Part shown: positions 42,201 to 52,658 of the stretch, piece by piece
How positions within the stretch are numbered: position 1 is the stretch's first letter
Layout of the letters: every line of letters begins with the position of its first letter
Source: Tetranychus cinnabarinus
Taxonomy: Eukaryota; Arthropoda; Arachnida; Trombidiformes; Tetranychidae
Direction of reading: 5' to 3'
NCBI GenBank assembly: GCA_022266195.1
Contig: WHVY01000004.1
Span: forward strand, 7,581,501 to 7,645,500
Length of the DNA stretch: 64,000 nucleotides
Notes under the pieces: model-generated
Database searches by the model: none
Told to the model about the DNA's origin: nothing
The model's input: the letters and a program-made list of their open reading frames with translations, nothing else
Made by a program: the position numbers and the translations under genes

Positions 42201-43891
42201 GGTCTGAATTTGGCGATTCTTAGCTCAAGTGTGTTCATAGATTTCACACTCCATCCGCTTCCTCTTTCAGTGTATTGATCTATTGTCTCTTTTATTTCAT
42301 TAAAACCATCATTCAAGATGAGATCTATTTCATCACCTTGAAATAATGGGGTCATGATTGAATGAAAATATCTATCAAGTGCAACCATTACACCTTGTCC
42401 AGTTAGTTTATCAAAATTTACATTCAAAATCATTTCAAATTTCACTGCTTTATGATGTAGAACAGCAGAATTGAGGAAGTCCAAAATTGGTTCTGTATAA
42501 TGAATTTTCAGCTGGTCAATGTCAACAACATCAATGTTTTCTATTACATATGATGTGTAATTCCTATTAAATACATGAGATGCCAATCTGAAACACTCCG
42601 GAATGATTAGCTCACTTGCAACAATTGCAGAAACTGAAGAGCCGCAGAATTTTTTATGCTTTTCAAATGCTTTAAGTCGCACAAACTGCGATGAACAATT
42701 TTCACATTTGAATTTTTTACATAACTTTTTAACCTTTCGAGTATCGTTTGAATCATCATTATTAGGAATGGTTAAATTTGATGTTGCTGGTGTTGTTGAT
42801 ACTGTTGTTGTTGTTGTTGTTGGAACTGTTGTTGTTGCTGTTGTTGTTGAGACTGTTGATGTTGCTGACACTGTTGGTGTTGGTAACACATCAGATGGAA
42901 TCTCTTGATTAGTGTCATTGATTGTGGGTAATGGAGCGCAAATAACACAATTCGATGAACAAGGTTCAAATTCACCATGTGAAAATGGTTGTAAATCATC
43001 AGCTATTTGATTTGCAATGTTGTTACAGCAGTGCAGCAGATATTCTTCATAGTCCTCAGTGTTGAAGTCACAGTATGAACAATATAACTTTGAATCGTTC
43101 ACAGGATTAACTTGTTTCAACATTTTTATAAAATCACAAGCATGTAGTTTGTACTCATCAATATCATTAGCAACAAAATTACAAATACTGCAAATTTGTT
43201 GTTGCAACTGACTTGTTGAGCAATCCATATTTTGAACAGATTCATCATCTGTTGTTGTTGTTGTTGTATTTGATGGTTCTGACATGCTTTCTTGTTCTTG
43301 TGGTGGAGTAAAGTTTGAATAATCTAAAGATGGAATTTGTTGTTGTTGCTGCAACTGACTTGTTGAGCACTCCATATTTTGAACGGATTCATTATCTGTT
43401 GTTGTTGTTGTTGTTGTTATTGTATTTGATGGTTCTGACATGCTTTCTTGTTCATGTGGTGGAGCAAAGTTTGAATAATCTAAAGATGAAATTTGTTGTT
43501 GAAGTGCAGAAGCATACTCTTCCTCTATACTTTGATCTGTAAAAAGAGAAATTTGAAATGAAATAATATTGTAAGAGTTAAATCATTATATAAATATGAT
43601 GTTCTTACTTATAATATCAATCCAGTTTACAAATTCATCATTATTAACAACTTCATTAGCTCCATCTGGTGACACAGGTTCAAACTGATAACTGTTTGAT
43701 GGTTGCGGGATTATATCGACTAGATCATCTAAGATTTCACTTACTGGGGGTAAGTCATTTAAATAGTCGTTATTCAAAAAATCAGGCAATAACATGTCCA
43801 AATCATCAAAACTAACTGTGTTGAGACAAGAGTGTCTCAAAAATACATCAAGATCAGTTGATCTGAAGTGACAAAATCGACAATAGTAATC
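39220..43891 (-). pseudogene. Protein-primed-type DNA polymerase B of the Polinton, broken
   Basis: Coding segments are 43891-43609 and 43536-39220, with a 72-nt intron between them. The N-terminal part has four C2H2/C2HC-like fingers and a tandemly duplicated Thr/Gln-rich linker. Then come the Polinton N-domain, 3'-5' exonuclease motifs (YADFETL; HNLKNFDGHL; YLRVDVMLL), a Cys/His knot (CHICKKKF...HDHLTG) and polymerase motifs (NNLYGYAM; VNSIYGKT; YTDTDSLIY). Two lesions interrupt it: a one-base frame change at or next to a run of nine A's (41969-41977 as T on the plus strand), and an in-frame TAA at 40923-40921 between the exonuclease II and III motifs. No ATG lies in the first exon; see the shared leader exon at 44654. 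It would have copied the element's linear DNA. Confidence 0.92.
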
Positions 43892-43980
43892 CTAAAATAA
43901 TAAAAGGTTAGTTATTAGATAAATAATTTATTGAAAAAATTATTGTTTTAATGATTTATTGATCAAATTATTAGGGATGA

Positions 43981-44654
43981 TTACAGATATTGTTTGTTTT
44001 CATCTGCTAATCTACAATATCTCTTATACTCTTGCATTTCAATATCTTTCTTTCTAAACAAAGTAATTGATTTTTCAATAAAATCTCTAGAGTTTTCATT
44101 TTGGCTTTCCTTAGCAGCAGCACAGCAAGCAAGTGCCTCCTTATCAAAACGCATAGCTCTTTTATAATGATTTCTTGCTTTTTTAAGATAGTAAAAAGCT
44201 CTTTTATATTTATCCTGTCTCATTTGATGCTCCCTTGCTTTTTTTCGTTGGTTGTTCTTCTGGGATTTTGTCATCCTTGCAAATTCTGGTAACTTCAAAT
44301 TCATCACAAGCTGAGGTTTATCATTTTTCTTTCTAGGATCAATAGGTTTGTTTCCACCAAAAAGATTCACATTGACCAGATTCGACTAAAAATAAGAAAC
44401 AATAAATCATTATAACAATAAGAAATTCAGAAGGTCATTTAGATAATATATATTGAATGCAAAAACCACAAAATTAAATTAGATTAAGTATGTTTTGTGA
44501 ACTTTCAATAACAATGGACAAAAAGTTCATTCAAATTATCAAAACTGTTGTAAAGTCATTTTATTTCTCAAATTACTTGATTAAATTCACTTGATGTAAA
44601 TAGAAAAGCTTTAAAATTGGTAAGTAAAACAAACTTTACCTCTAAATAATCCAT
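43981..44654 (-). CDS. Basic coiled-coil protein with tiny first exon
   Basis: Exons 44654-44640 (MDYLE) and 44385-43981, phase 0, give 139 residues. The protein is Lys/Arg-rich (RMTKSQKNNQRKKAREHQ), helical, and contains repeated Tyr/Lys helices (YKRAFYYLKKARNHYKRA). I do not recognise the family. A TATA box lies upstream at 44809 and AATAAA follows the stop near 43950. The same leader exon is in phase with the start of the PolB coding exon at 43891, so it may be shared by alternative splicing. Nucleic-acid binding is a guess from charge. Confidence 0.65.
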
Positions 44655-44800
44655 GGTAAAACTTGTTTAAATCAAAACAGAAAATTTTGTGAGAAATGAT
44701 AAGCTGGAAAATGACTACTTCTAATTTAGAGTTCCAAGATAAGAACTGCTTTTTCAAAAGAGTACTGGAAAATAAGATGCATTTCAACTGATTCTTCATC

Positions 44801-44809
44801 TATTTTATA
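44801..44809 (-). promoter_or_regulatory. TATA box for the minus-strand late/early leader exon
   Basis: TATAAAATA on the minus strand lies 147 nt before the ATG at 44654. It is the only candidate promoter seen upstream of both the coiled-coil gene and PolB. Confidence 0.45.
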
Positions 44810-45000
44810 CACAATTTCACTTTTTACTCATAACTCCCAAATCTCATAGTGAGCAAAGAAATAAGCAATAACTTTTTTCCCTTCTATCTGAATTCGCATA
44901 ATGAATTTATGTTTCTGAGAAAAAAAATTTAAATTAAATTTATCTTTGATGAGATGAGGAAAGTGTTATCTTGTTTTAGTTATAGTAACTTTATCTGCAA

Positions 45001-46130
45001 AACTCATCTCTTTCATTTTGAATCCTTATCTTTAATCATGCAGAAAGTTTTTCTCTTTTAGGTTCACTCAATGATAAGCTGCTTAATGAGTTATCTTGTG
45101 TTAATTATCTTAACCAGCAAAACTCATCTCTTTCATTTTTATGCTTTAATTGCAATCATGCATAAAGTTTTTCTCTTTTAGGTTAACTTAATGGTTAGCT
45201 GAGAAAAATGAGTTATCTTGTGTTAAATATGATAACTTTAAGGTATCTTTGGTGTGATGGTCAAAATTAGTTACTCTGTTTTGTGTTCAATTATCTTAAC
45301 CAGCAAAACTCATCTCTTTCATTTTTATGCTTTAATTGCAATCATGCATAAAGTTTTTCTCTTTTAGGTTAACTTAATGGTTAGCTGAGAAAAATGAGTT
45401 ATCTTGTGTTAAATATGATAACTTTAAGGTATCTTTGGTGTGATGGTCAAAATTAGTTACTCTGTTTTGTGTTCAATTATCTTAACCAGCAAAACTCATC
45501 TCTTTCATTTTTTCATCCTTATCTCCAATCATGCAGAAAGTTTTTCTCTTTTACCTTAACTCAATCTGTTTTTGAATCCTTTTTCTTCAATCATGCATTA
45601 AGTTTTTCTCTTTTAGGTTAACTTAATGATAAACAGCTTAAAATGACTTATCTTGTGTTAAATATATTAACTTTAAAGTTACATTGGTGTGATGGTCAAA
45701 GTGAGTTACTCTGTTTTGTGTTCAATTATCTTAACCTGCAAAACTCATCTCTTTCATTTTGTATCCTTTTTCTTCAATCTTAAGTTGATTAAGTTTTTCT
45801 CTTTTAGCTTAACTCAATGATAATCTGGTTAAAATTAGTTATCTTGTGTTAAATATGCTAACTTTTGAGTTTCTTTGGTCTAATGGTCAAAATACATTAA
45901 CCGGTTTTTAGCTTCAATTATCTTAACCTTTAAAACTCATCTCTTTCATTTTGAATCCTTATATTCAATCATGTATAAAGTTTTTCTGTTTTAGCTTACT
46001 AAATGATAAGTTGGTCAAAATGAGTTATCCTGTGTTGAGTGATTCATTTTAACCAACAAACATAATCTGTTCATTTTGAATAATCATTTTCATTCATGCA
46101 AGACCTTTTTCATCTTTCAGGTTCTGTTAA
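45001..46130 (+). repeat. Subterminal tandem repeat block of the Polinton
   Basis: Units beginning aactcatctctttcatttt start at 45001, 45121, 45307, 45493, 45742 and 45934, with a decayed one near 46058. Spacings are 120, 186, 186, 249 and 192 bp. The 45121 and 45307 units appear identical. Each unit carries aaagtttttctctttta and gagttatcttgtgtt words. No coding capacity. Confidence 0.85.
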
Positions 46131-46834
46131 GTGACAAGATGAGCAGTACTAATTGCGTTTTTCTCTAAGCAAAATCAAGTTACAAATCGCCCATATCATC
46201 AAACAAACAATTTTGTATCAATTTACCTTATGAATCAGCAAACTGACTATGCTTATGATGCTTCTCAACAATTTTTCCCTAGAATATGCAGTTAAGCAGT
46301 AATGATGATGAATATGAAATAATTCTAGTTCAAACAGTGAAAGGATTATCAATATGAAAGGTTTTACTTGTTTTATTTGCAATTGATTCACTTAACTTGG
46401 CTCCTGATTGAGTTTGCTTTTGATAATACCATTTCTTATTACATTTACAGTGCATCAATTGCTAAAAACTCGAGTTAAAATTTTCATATTGATGAGTTAG
46501 TAAAATTTATGAATGCACTGATACCTTTAAGCCTTATGAAAGCTTCTGCTTTATGGATCATTTGAAAATTATCTTTAATTTATCTCTACAAAGTTTCTGT
46601 TTTTACAAAAGTTGTTGAAACAAACTCTTCATGCTTGAATGCAACCTAAACTTACTCTTAACTTTGTAAAAACAGATGCAAGTGAGATGATTAGAAATAT
46701 CAACAGGTAAAAGTTGGTCAGTTTGTAGTTATCATCAATGTCAAACATCAGACAGCAAAGCAACAGTTTAGTTTTTTTATTATTGTGCACCTTTTTGTAC
46801 ATCTTTGTATTGTGACTGTTTTACCTGCATCAAA

Positions 46835-47272
46835 ATGCCTAAAGTTGCCAAAAACAAAATCTCGGCTCCAAGGTGAGTTTCCTTGTTGTTTTGTTGTTTG
46901 TCATTCAGACATTCTCAGTTCTCATCATTTCATCTTTTCCTTTCTCCCCTTATCTTGCTCACTTTCAGGCCAGAAAGATTGAACCGAAAGGCCAGACATC
47001 TCTATCTCAAACTACAAGATATTAGTTCAGTTTTAGGCATGGGAGGCATGAGAAATAATATTTTCAGCTTCGATGAACTCTTCTTCATGAAATCTGCTGT
47101 TGATTCTGCCCTGCTTAATTTGCGTAATTTCTCTGAGAAGATAAAAGAACTCAAGTCAGAAAATGATGAGCTGTTACGAAAAAATGCAAGTCTCAATGCA
47201 GCCTTACAAACATTGATCAAGGAGGAGAATATGGAAGTTGAGAAAAATGTTTCAAAACTTTTTGAACAATGA
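46835..47272 (+). CDS. Two-exon coiled-coil protein at the Polinton right end
   Basis: Exons 46835-46872 and 46969-47272 (96-nt GT/AG intron, phase 2) give 113 residues. A basic N-terminus (MPKVAKNKISAPR) precedes a helix-rich region, then a clear leucine/heptad coiled coil (SEKIKELKSENDELLRKNAS) near the C-terminus. The basic-region-plus-coiled-coil layout recalls a bZIP-like DNA-binding dimer, but the basic part does not match a bZIP motif I know. AATAAA follows near 47345. It lies inside the right inverted repeat boundary, so it is element cargo. Family unknown. Confidence 0.6.
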
Positions 47273-47419
47273 ATAGTTTCCTCGGTTTTTACATTCATCA
47301 TTCTTTCCTTCTTTTTCCTTTTGCACCTAATCTTTTACTTTTACTAATAAATTTGCATCATTATTTCAAATCATTGCATTAACCTCAATTTATGTGCATA
47401 TCTTCAACAAAAAACGGAT

Positions 47420-47514
47420 CCAAAGACAGTTGAGAAATTTGCTAAAAATTGGCTTAAAAGACGAGTTTCAATCCTTTGAAAAAGTGGCGTCAAAGACGCA
47501 TTTTTATTACTACT
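47420..47514 (-). repeat. Polinton right terminal inverted repeat
   Basis: Reading inward on the minus strand from 47514 it starts AGTAGTAATAAAAATGCGTC, the same as the left end, then diverges while keeping GTCTTT-x(0-1)-A-x-GCCA submotifs. Confidence 0.85.
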
Positions 47515-47520
47515 GTTTTC
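47515..47520 (+). repeat. Polinton target-site duplication, right copy
   Basis: GTTTTC, identical to 30053-30058. Confidence 0.9.
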
Positions 47521-47629
47521 AAATTATTTACAAAAAAATCCAATTGAAACGTCCGATGCAAGATGTGCTGAACGCAAAAGGTTGTTCCGTAAACGAATCA
47601 TGTCACTAGATCCAGTTAAATTCAAGTGT
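47515..47629 (+). pseudogene. slit-like LRR exon fragment, right half
   Basis: In the frame that continues from 30058 after removing one target duplication, this encodes NYLQKNPIETSDARCAERKR and then KFKC, matching the Slit LRR C-terminal cap (…YL..NPIETSGARC…KF.C). After the last Cys the frame diverges and stops within five codons. With the left half at 29792 it forms one exon-sized slit fragment split by the Polinton. Confidence 0.8.
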
Positions 47630-49424
47630 CGATGGTTGACTATGAAAAGTTGATCTGATCAAATCAACTTTTCATGCAAACACTAAGCAAAAACAGTTAA
47701 AATCATCGATTTTTTTCAATTCAGTTTCATTTACCTTGCTAACATCATCAACTAGATTCAGCATCCAGCAACTATTAGATTGTCCATTAGATTATTGTGT
47801 TAGTTGCTCTCCATCGTCGTTACATTGATCATTAAATCTAGGATACTTCTTCTCATCATTATCATAAATTTTGATAAAAAATTGGTGTTTTACCTCCATT
47901 CAACTTCTCAATCTTACTCTTCCTCTTTCTTAACTCATTTAATATTGAAAAAATTGAAGATTCAAGGACATGCTAGAAATTATCATCGAAAAGCTTGTGA
48001 AACTAACGAATTTTCGGATAAAAAATTGAAAAGACTTATTCGTTCAAACATTTATTTCATCGTCACTTTTCTTAGCTAAAAAAGCAAATCAATTAGCAAA
48101 TTTTTTATTTTCTTGTTTTTAGAAAAGGCAATGTTTATACAAAAACGTTGAATGTGTCAACACATCATATAATCACCATGAAGGGTGAAAAAAGTTAACA
48201 TGCTCTCTTAAATGGTACGGATATAGGGAATGATGGCAGTTATGATGAGTTCTTACCTTATCAAAAAGAGCGAGATCCTAATATTCCGACAATCGAGGAA
48301 TCAATTAAGAAAATAGTTGATCTATCTCAAAGTGCATAAAAAGAACCGATTTTTTCGTAATTAAAATGATTTTGTTGAACATTGCAATAAAATAATGAAG
48401 TATCTATACAATATATAAAGTCAAAGTACCAAATTTTTGCGTCAAGATTGTGACCAAACTGAGCGGGTTCTAAGAAAAAAAATTATACAGCGTGAAAGCC
48501 CTGATTCAACTACAACGACGAAAAATAGGAAACCTAACCTCAGAATCTCATGACCTCTGAGAAATTCATGAAAATAGAGAATGGGGGAAAAAATGTAGAA
48601 TCCGTATCCAATAACATTGAGAGAGGGGGAAAAACTTTTTTGTTATTCAGGTTGATTGTTGATTGTTGGACCAGGATTTTATGTAAAACTTTGTCATTTG
48701 AGTAAAGAGTAAAGAGGGGACCGGCTTTTTTCACCAGTTTTTTTACCAATTTTCCACCCTATTGTCCACCATATAAACAGCCACTCTAAAGTGATGGACA
48801 ATTTAGTGGACAATTTTGTTGAGAAAAGTTTCTTTAAAAAGTGATGTTGTTTGATTTAGTTGATTTGGTAGGTGTGTTGGATTGGGCGGTGGACAATACC
48901 GTGAAAAGACGGTTAGCATGGGTGGTTAAAAGAAATTTACAATCAGTCATGATCGTGTCTCAGCTTGTTTATCTAAAAGAAAATATGAATTCAAAATTTG
49001 ATGGAGAAAATTCTTAGGTACCTTTCATGACACTATTCAAGTCGCCCAACAATATGTTCTAGGTCTGATGTGTAGGGTAAATAAGGGCTTTGAACATTTA
49101 TTCACATGAAAAAAATATTAAAAGTTCAAAAAAGTCATTGTCGAATAATTCCCTAGAAGATTCAAATTTTGATCCAAGAGGAATACACTACTCAACATAA
49201 GCTTTCGATTGATATGCGGTGCATTTCATTCTGAATCTTACGCCGATTTGACAATTGTCCTTTATACTGTTGTGTATTTATGTGTATTTTTGGATAAATT
49301 GTGTACTTTTAGTACCAACCGTTTTAGTGAAAAATTGTCTTTGAAAAAATTTTAAACAGGCTTATTGAAATACTAATTTCGCTAAAATGTCTTTCGCTCA
49401 AGTGACCTGACCCCCTTTTAACAG
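47630..49424. other. Intergenic region with a possible coding remnant
   Basis: Mostly featureless AT-rich DNA. At 48220-48340 an open stretch (YDEFLPYQKERDPNIPTIEE then stop, after a possible acceptor near 48120 and an intervening stop) looks protein-like but is not recognised. Nothing else is supported. Confidence 0.35.
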
Positions 49425-51764
49425 CTAACTTGGAATCCAGTTTACAATGCAATGCTGGTGGTTAATACAATAAAGATTATCACCTGCTTGCACCCAAATT
49501 TAAAACGCAAGACTAATCAAAGATAACGCTATCTGCCGCATTGAAGATGCCCCAAATGATAATATTTATTGTATTAACCACAAAATAAATTCCATCGTAA
49601 ATCGAATTAATAAGCACTTAATTAATGTAAAGCCAAATTGCAATACCGGATAACATTTAAATGATCACATAAAGATTCAAATAATTATGGTTTACTGATA
49701 ATGGGAAATGAAAAATCAGTTGATTGACTTGAAATCGAATGTTTATTTGTTTTAACCAGGCAAAGGTACAACTGATTAAAAATACAGAAAATCGTTGAAT
49801 CTTTTTTCTTTATATTCTTGTCTGTATTGCATTGATAATTGTCTGATAAGATAAGCTTGATATAATTTTTATAATAGTTAGAACTATGATCTTTTGCTTG
49901 CGTCTTTTGGCTTTTTAAAATGTATTTGTATCATAGCATAATTATACATGTAATAAGCTTATATTCATGAAAACAAGCTTCATTAATTTCAGTTTCTCAA
50001 GTGAATCTGTTGAAAAGAGTAATATCTCCGCTTATATGGTTAAGTTATTTGATAATTGAAGATTTATCTTGCTGAGTTGATGAGATTTCAGTAACCAGAT
50101 CAAATCGTAGATCACAAGTTGAAAGATGAGCTTGTGTGAATATTTACGAGTTAATAAGTACAAGATATTCAAAACTATCTTAACTTATCTTACGTTCGCT
50201 GGTCTTGGTGGTACTAATACTTTGATTGGAAGTTCACTACTCGATATTCAAATTTATGTTCAGAGATCATTTGAAGCCACATCTCGACTTGTCCAGACTC
50301 GTTCAGTAGGTTATGTTGTTGGAGCTACAGTTGGTAAGATATTTCAAGATTAGATTGAATGCCAAGTTATTTTTTGTTGCTCTTGTGATTATTGACACAA
50401 TAATTCAAAATCACTGTTCTTTTTTTCAACAGCTGGTTTTTTTGAAAAATACTTTGATGACTCTTTGGTACTTTCGGCATCCAATCTCGTCGCAGGAGTT
50501 TTTCTTGCTCTGGCTCCATGGTTCCGATCTTTGGAAACTGTTTTGGTTTTCATCTTTATTGCTGGCTTTGCTCTCGGAGTTTTTGATATATGTAAATACT
50601 TCTAAAGCAAAATTGTGATAATTCAACTTCTCTCATCTTTTTATCATTTATAGACTGTAATGTGATTATACTCCGAATCTGGGGTAAAAATGGAGTCAAC
50701 TGGTTACAAGTGCTGCACATGTTTTATGGAGTTGGTGCTTTAATTGTACCAATCATCACTCGACCTTTCCTACTTCCCAATACCGAATTAGATGGGCTGA
50801 ATACTGACCAAGGTGTCTCAATAACTTCACCAGAAACAATAGACCTGACGAATGCAACAGCCATCATCAATGCAATCAATAAAACCACCACAATTACTTA
50901 TACACCAGAAGATGTAAAAGTTCAATATGCTTTCATGGTTGTTGGAATGGTTCTTGTTGTTGTAGCAGTTCCCTACTTTTTTTGTTACCTCTATGATAGA
51001 AAACAAAAATTCAAAGTTGAAGAAACTGGAGGAGAGAACTCGCGATTTGTCCAAACAAGTAGGCTTAAAAAGGTTCTCGCAGTTACTATTACAGCTGCCT
51101 TGGCAAATTTCGCTTTTGGAACTGAAGCAGTTGTTGGTAAGTCTTTGAACTTCATCATTTAAAACATAAAACAAGTTAGCAGTTGAAGTCAATGGTTGAC
51201 CATTTCATTTCTTTAGGTAACTTGTGTACTGCCTTTGCTGTTAAAGCTGATGTACATATGGATAAACAAAATGCTGTTCTTGTGGCAACTGTATTTTGGA
51301 CAATGTTTTCATTTTACAGATGCATTTTTATCCCGTTAACTCTGGTTATAAAAGAGAGTAAACTTTTTTATATGAATCTGCTAATCATTGTGGCAGGTGT
51401 GGTCACTCTTGTTCCTTATGCCGCATCGAAAGAGCTTTTTACGTGGATCAGCTTCACTTTACTGGGAATAGGTTATTCACCAGTATTTTCAATTTCATAT
51501 GGATCACTAGGACATTATTTTCCTGTTACAAATGCAATGACTTCGTTTATTTTTGTCAGCGGAGTGATTGGTGAAACAATTCACACGACAGTTTTGTCAA
51601 AAGTTATTGAAACCAATCCAGTAGTATTTACTTATTATCTCGGAGGCATGGGAATTATCTATGTTATGCTGAGCTTCTTGTTACCATTATATTGTCGAAA
51701 GGTTTTTAGAGGCTCCAAGAAAAAAAATGTTGTTAATGAATCTAACGAAATGCGTAAATACTGA
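49425..51764 (+). repeat. right arm of the inverted gene duplication
   Basis: Inverted match to 278-2630, including upstream DNA from about 49425. The arms lie about 47 kb apart and their genes point outward. Confidence 0.8.
50126..51764 (+). CDS. MFSD4-like major facilitator sugar transporter (copy 2)
   Basis: Exons 50126-50333, 50433-50591, 50654-51136 and 51217-51764 have intron positions and phases identical to copy 1, giving 465 residues. Exon 3 is 18 nt shorter (six residues fewer in the cytoplasmic or extracellular loop around GGENSRFV) and the C-terminal tail is shorter. Membrane segments and family motifs are otherwise kept (LRIWGKNGVNWLQVLHMFYG; AVFWTMFSFYRC), and there is no internal stop, so both copies look functional. 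It likely carries a sugar or similar solute. Differences cluster in hydrophilic loops, which suggests selection to keep the membrane core; this is an impression by eye. Confidence 0.8.
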
Positions 51765-52658
51765 TTATTAAAGTTTATTATAAAGGACAATGTCCAAAAA
51801 CTTCGATTTCACCGTTAAGAGTTGCGACTTTGTGATTTTTTAGGGGTATAAAAACTGAGTCTATCAGTGCTATCGCCAATTTGTTTGAGTCACCAGTTTT
51901 CGATAAATTTGAGGTCAAAGTTGAAGCTTCGATCGTCTTTATTTCAATAATAAAACCAGCTTTTTTTATGAAACTCATACTGGTGTAACTTTTGCTGATT
52001 AACCAGAAAATGCAGTTATTTTCAATGAAAAATTCTCTGTTCAGATCAAAAACAGATCACTACGATTTCTTATATTCGAAAAAATTGGCTGACTTGACAT
52101 GTTCACCCATGAGTTTTGCCGTAAAAAATGATTTTCAGATCTCTAACTCAAGTGGTTACAGAAAGCGGTCAACTGAAAATTGAAGTGATCTGTATTGACA
52201 GGTTTGGTTTGAAATCCATTGAACCTATGGTTGATCGAAATTTGTTCGATTGAAATTTTAGCAGTGTCAATGTTGATGAATATTTTGAGAAAAAGAGATT
52301 GACTAGATTAGCTGGTTTAACGAAGCAAACAGCAGTTATGATAAAAAATTTGACTGACCAATACAAACGTTGTTTACTGGGTCATGCCGTGAAAATCTAT
52401 GAACAATTCTATACTATTGCAAAAAGGCTGAGAACCATTTTCCCAATAAACAAAATGATCTTGTCCAAAATAAAGTGAAAATTCAACCGAATCATATGAG
52501 CCTAAAAGAAAACCGATGGCGCCGATGAATAATTCATTGAGAGACATGCAAAAAGATTTATGTGAAATTCATTCTGTATACAACAACGGTATTGTTTGAG
52601 ATTGATTTGCTGATTGTGCTTGGATACGATTGTATATGCGTGAAGTTAGTGGCAACTA
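51765..52658. other. Intergenic region with a coding-like remnant
   Basis: An open plus-strand stretch at about 52275-52480, after a possible acceptor (attttag at 52260), encodes RLTRLAGLTKQTAVMIKNLT and continues to a stop. It may be an exon or remnant of an unrecognised gene. No promoter or complete gene is visible. Confidence 0.35.

Larger units (their letters stand above)
30059..47514. mobile_element. Polinton/Maverick (adintovirus-like) element, full length
   Basis: The 17,456-bp element is bounded by terminal inverted repeats starting AGTAGTAATAAAAATGCGTC and by perfect 6-bp duplications (GTTTTC). Gene order is IAP (-), TBP-like, PC4-like, small ORF, packaging ATPase, two conserved small proteins, integrase, penton, small basic protein, major capsid and protease (all +), then PolB and a basic coiled-coil protein (-), a repeat block, and a two-exon coiled-coil gene (+). 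Joining the flanks while removing one duplication restores an open slit-like exon, which independently proves the boundaries. This copy is damaged in PolB and the small basic virion protein, but most frames are open. Confidence 0.95.

Noticed and set aside
42785..42860. GTT-rich microsatellite as a separate repeat feature
   Set aside because: It encodes the Thr-rich linker of PolB in the coding direction and needs no other explanation.
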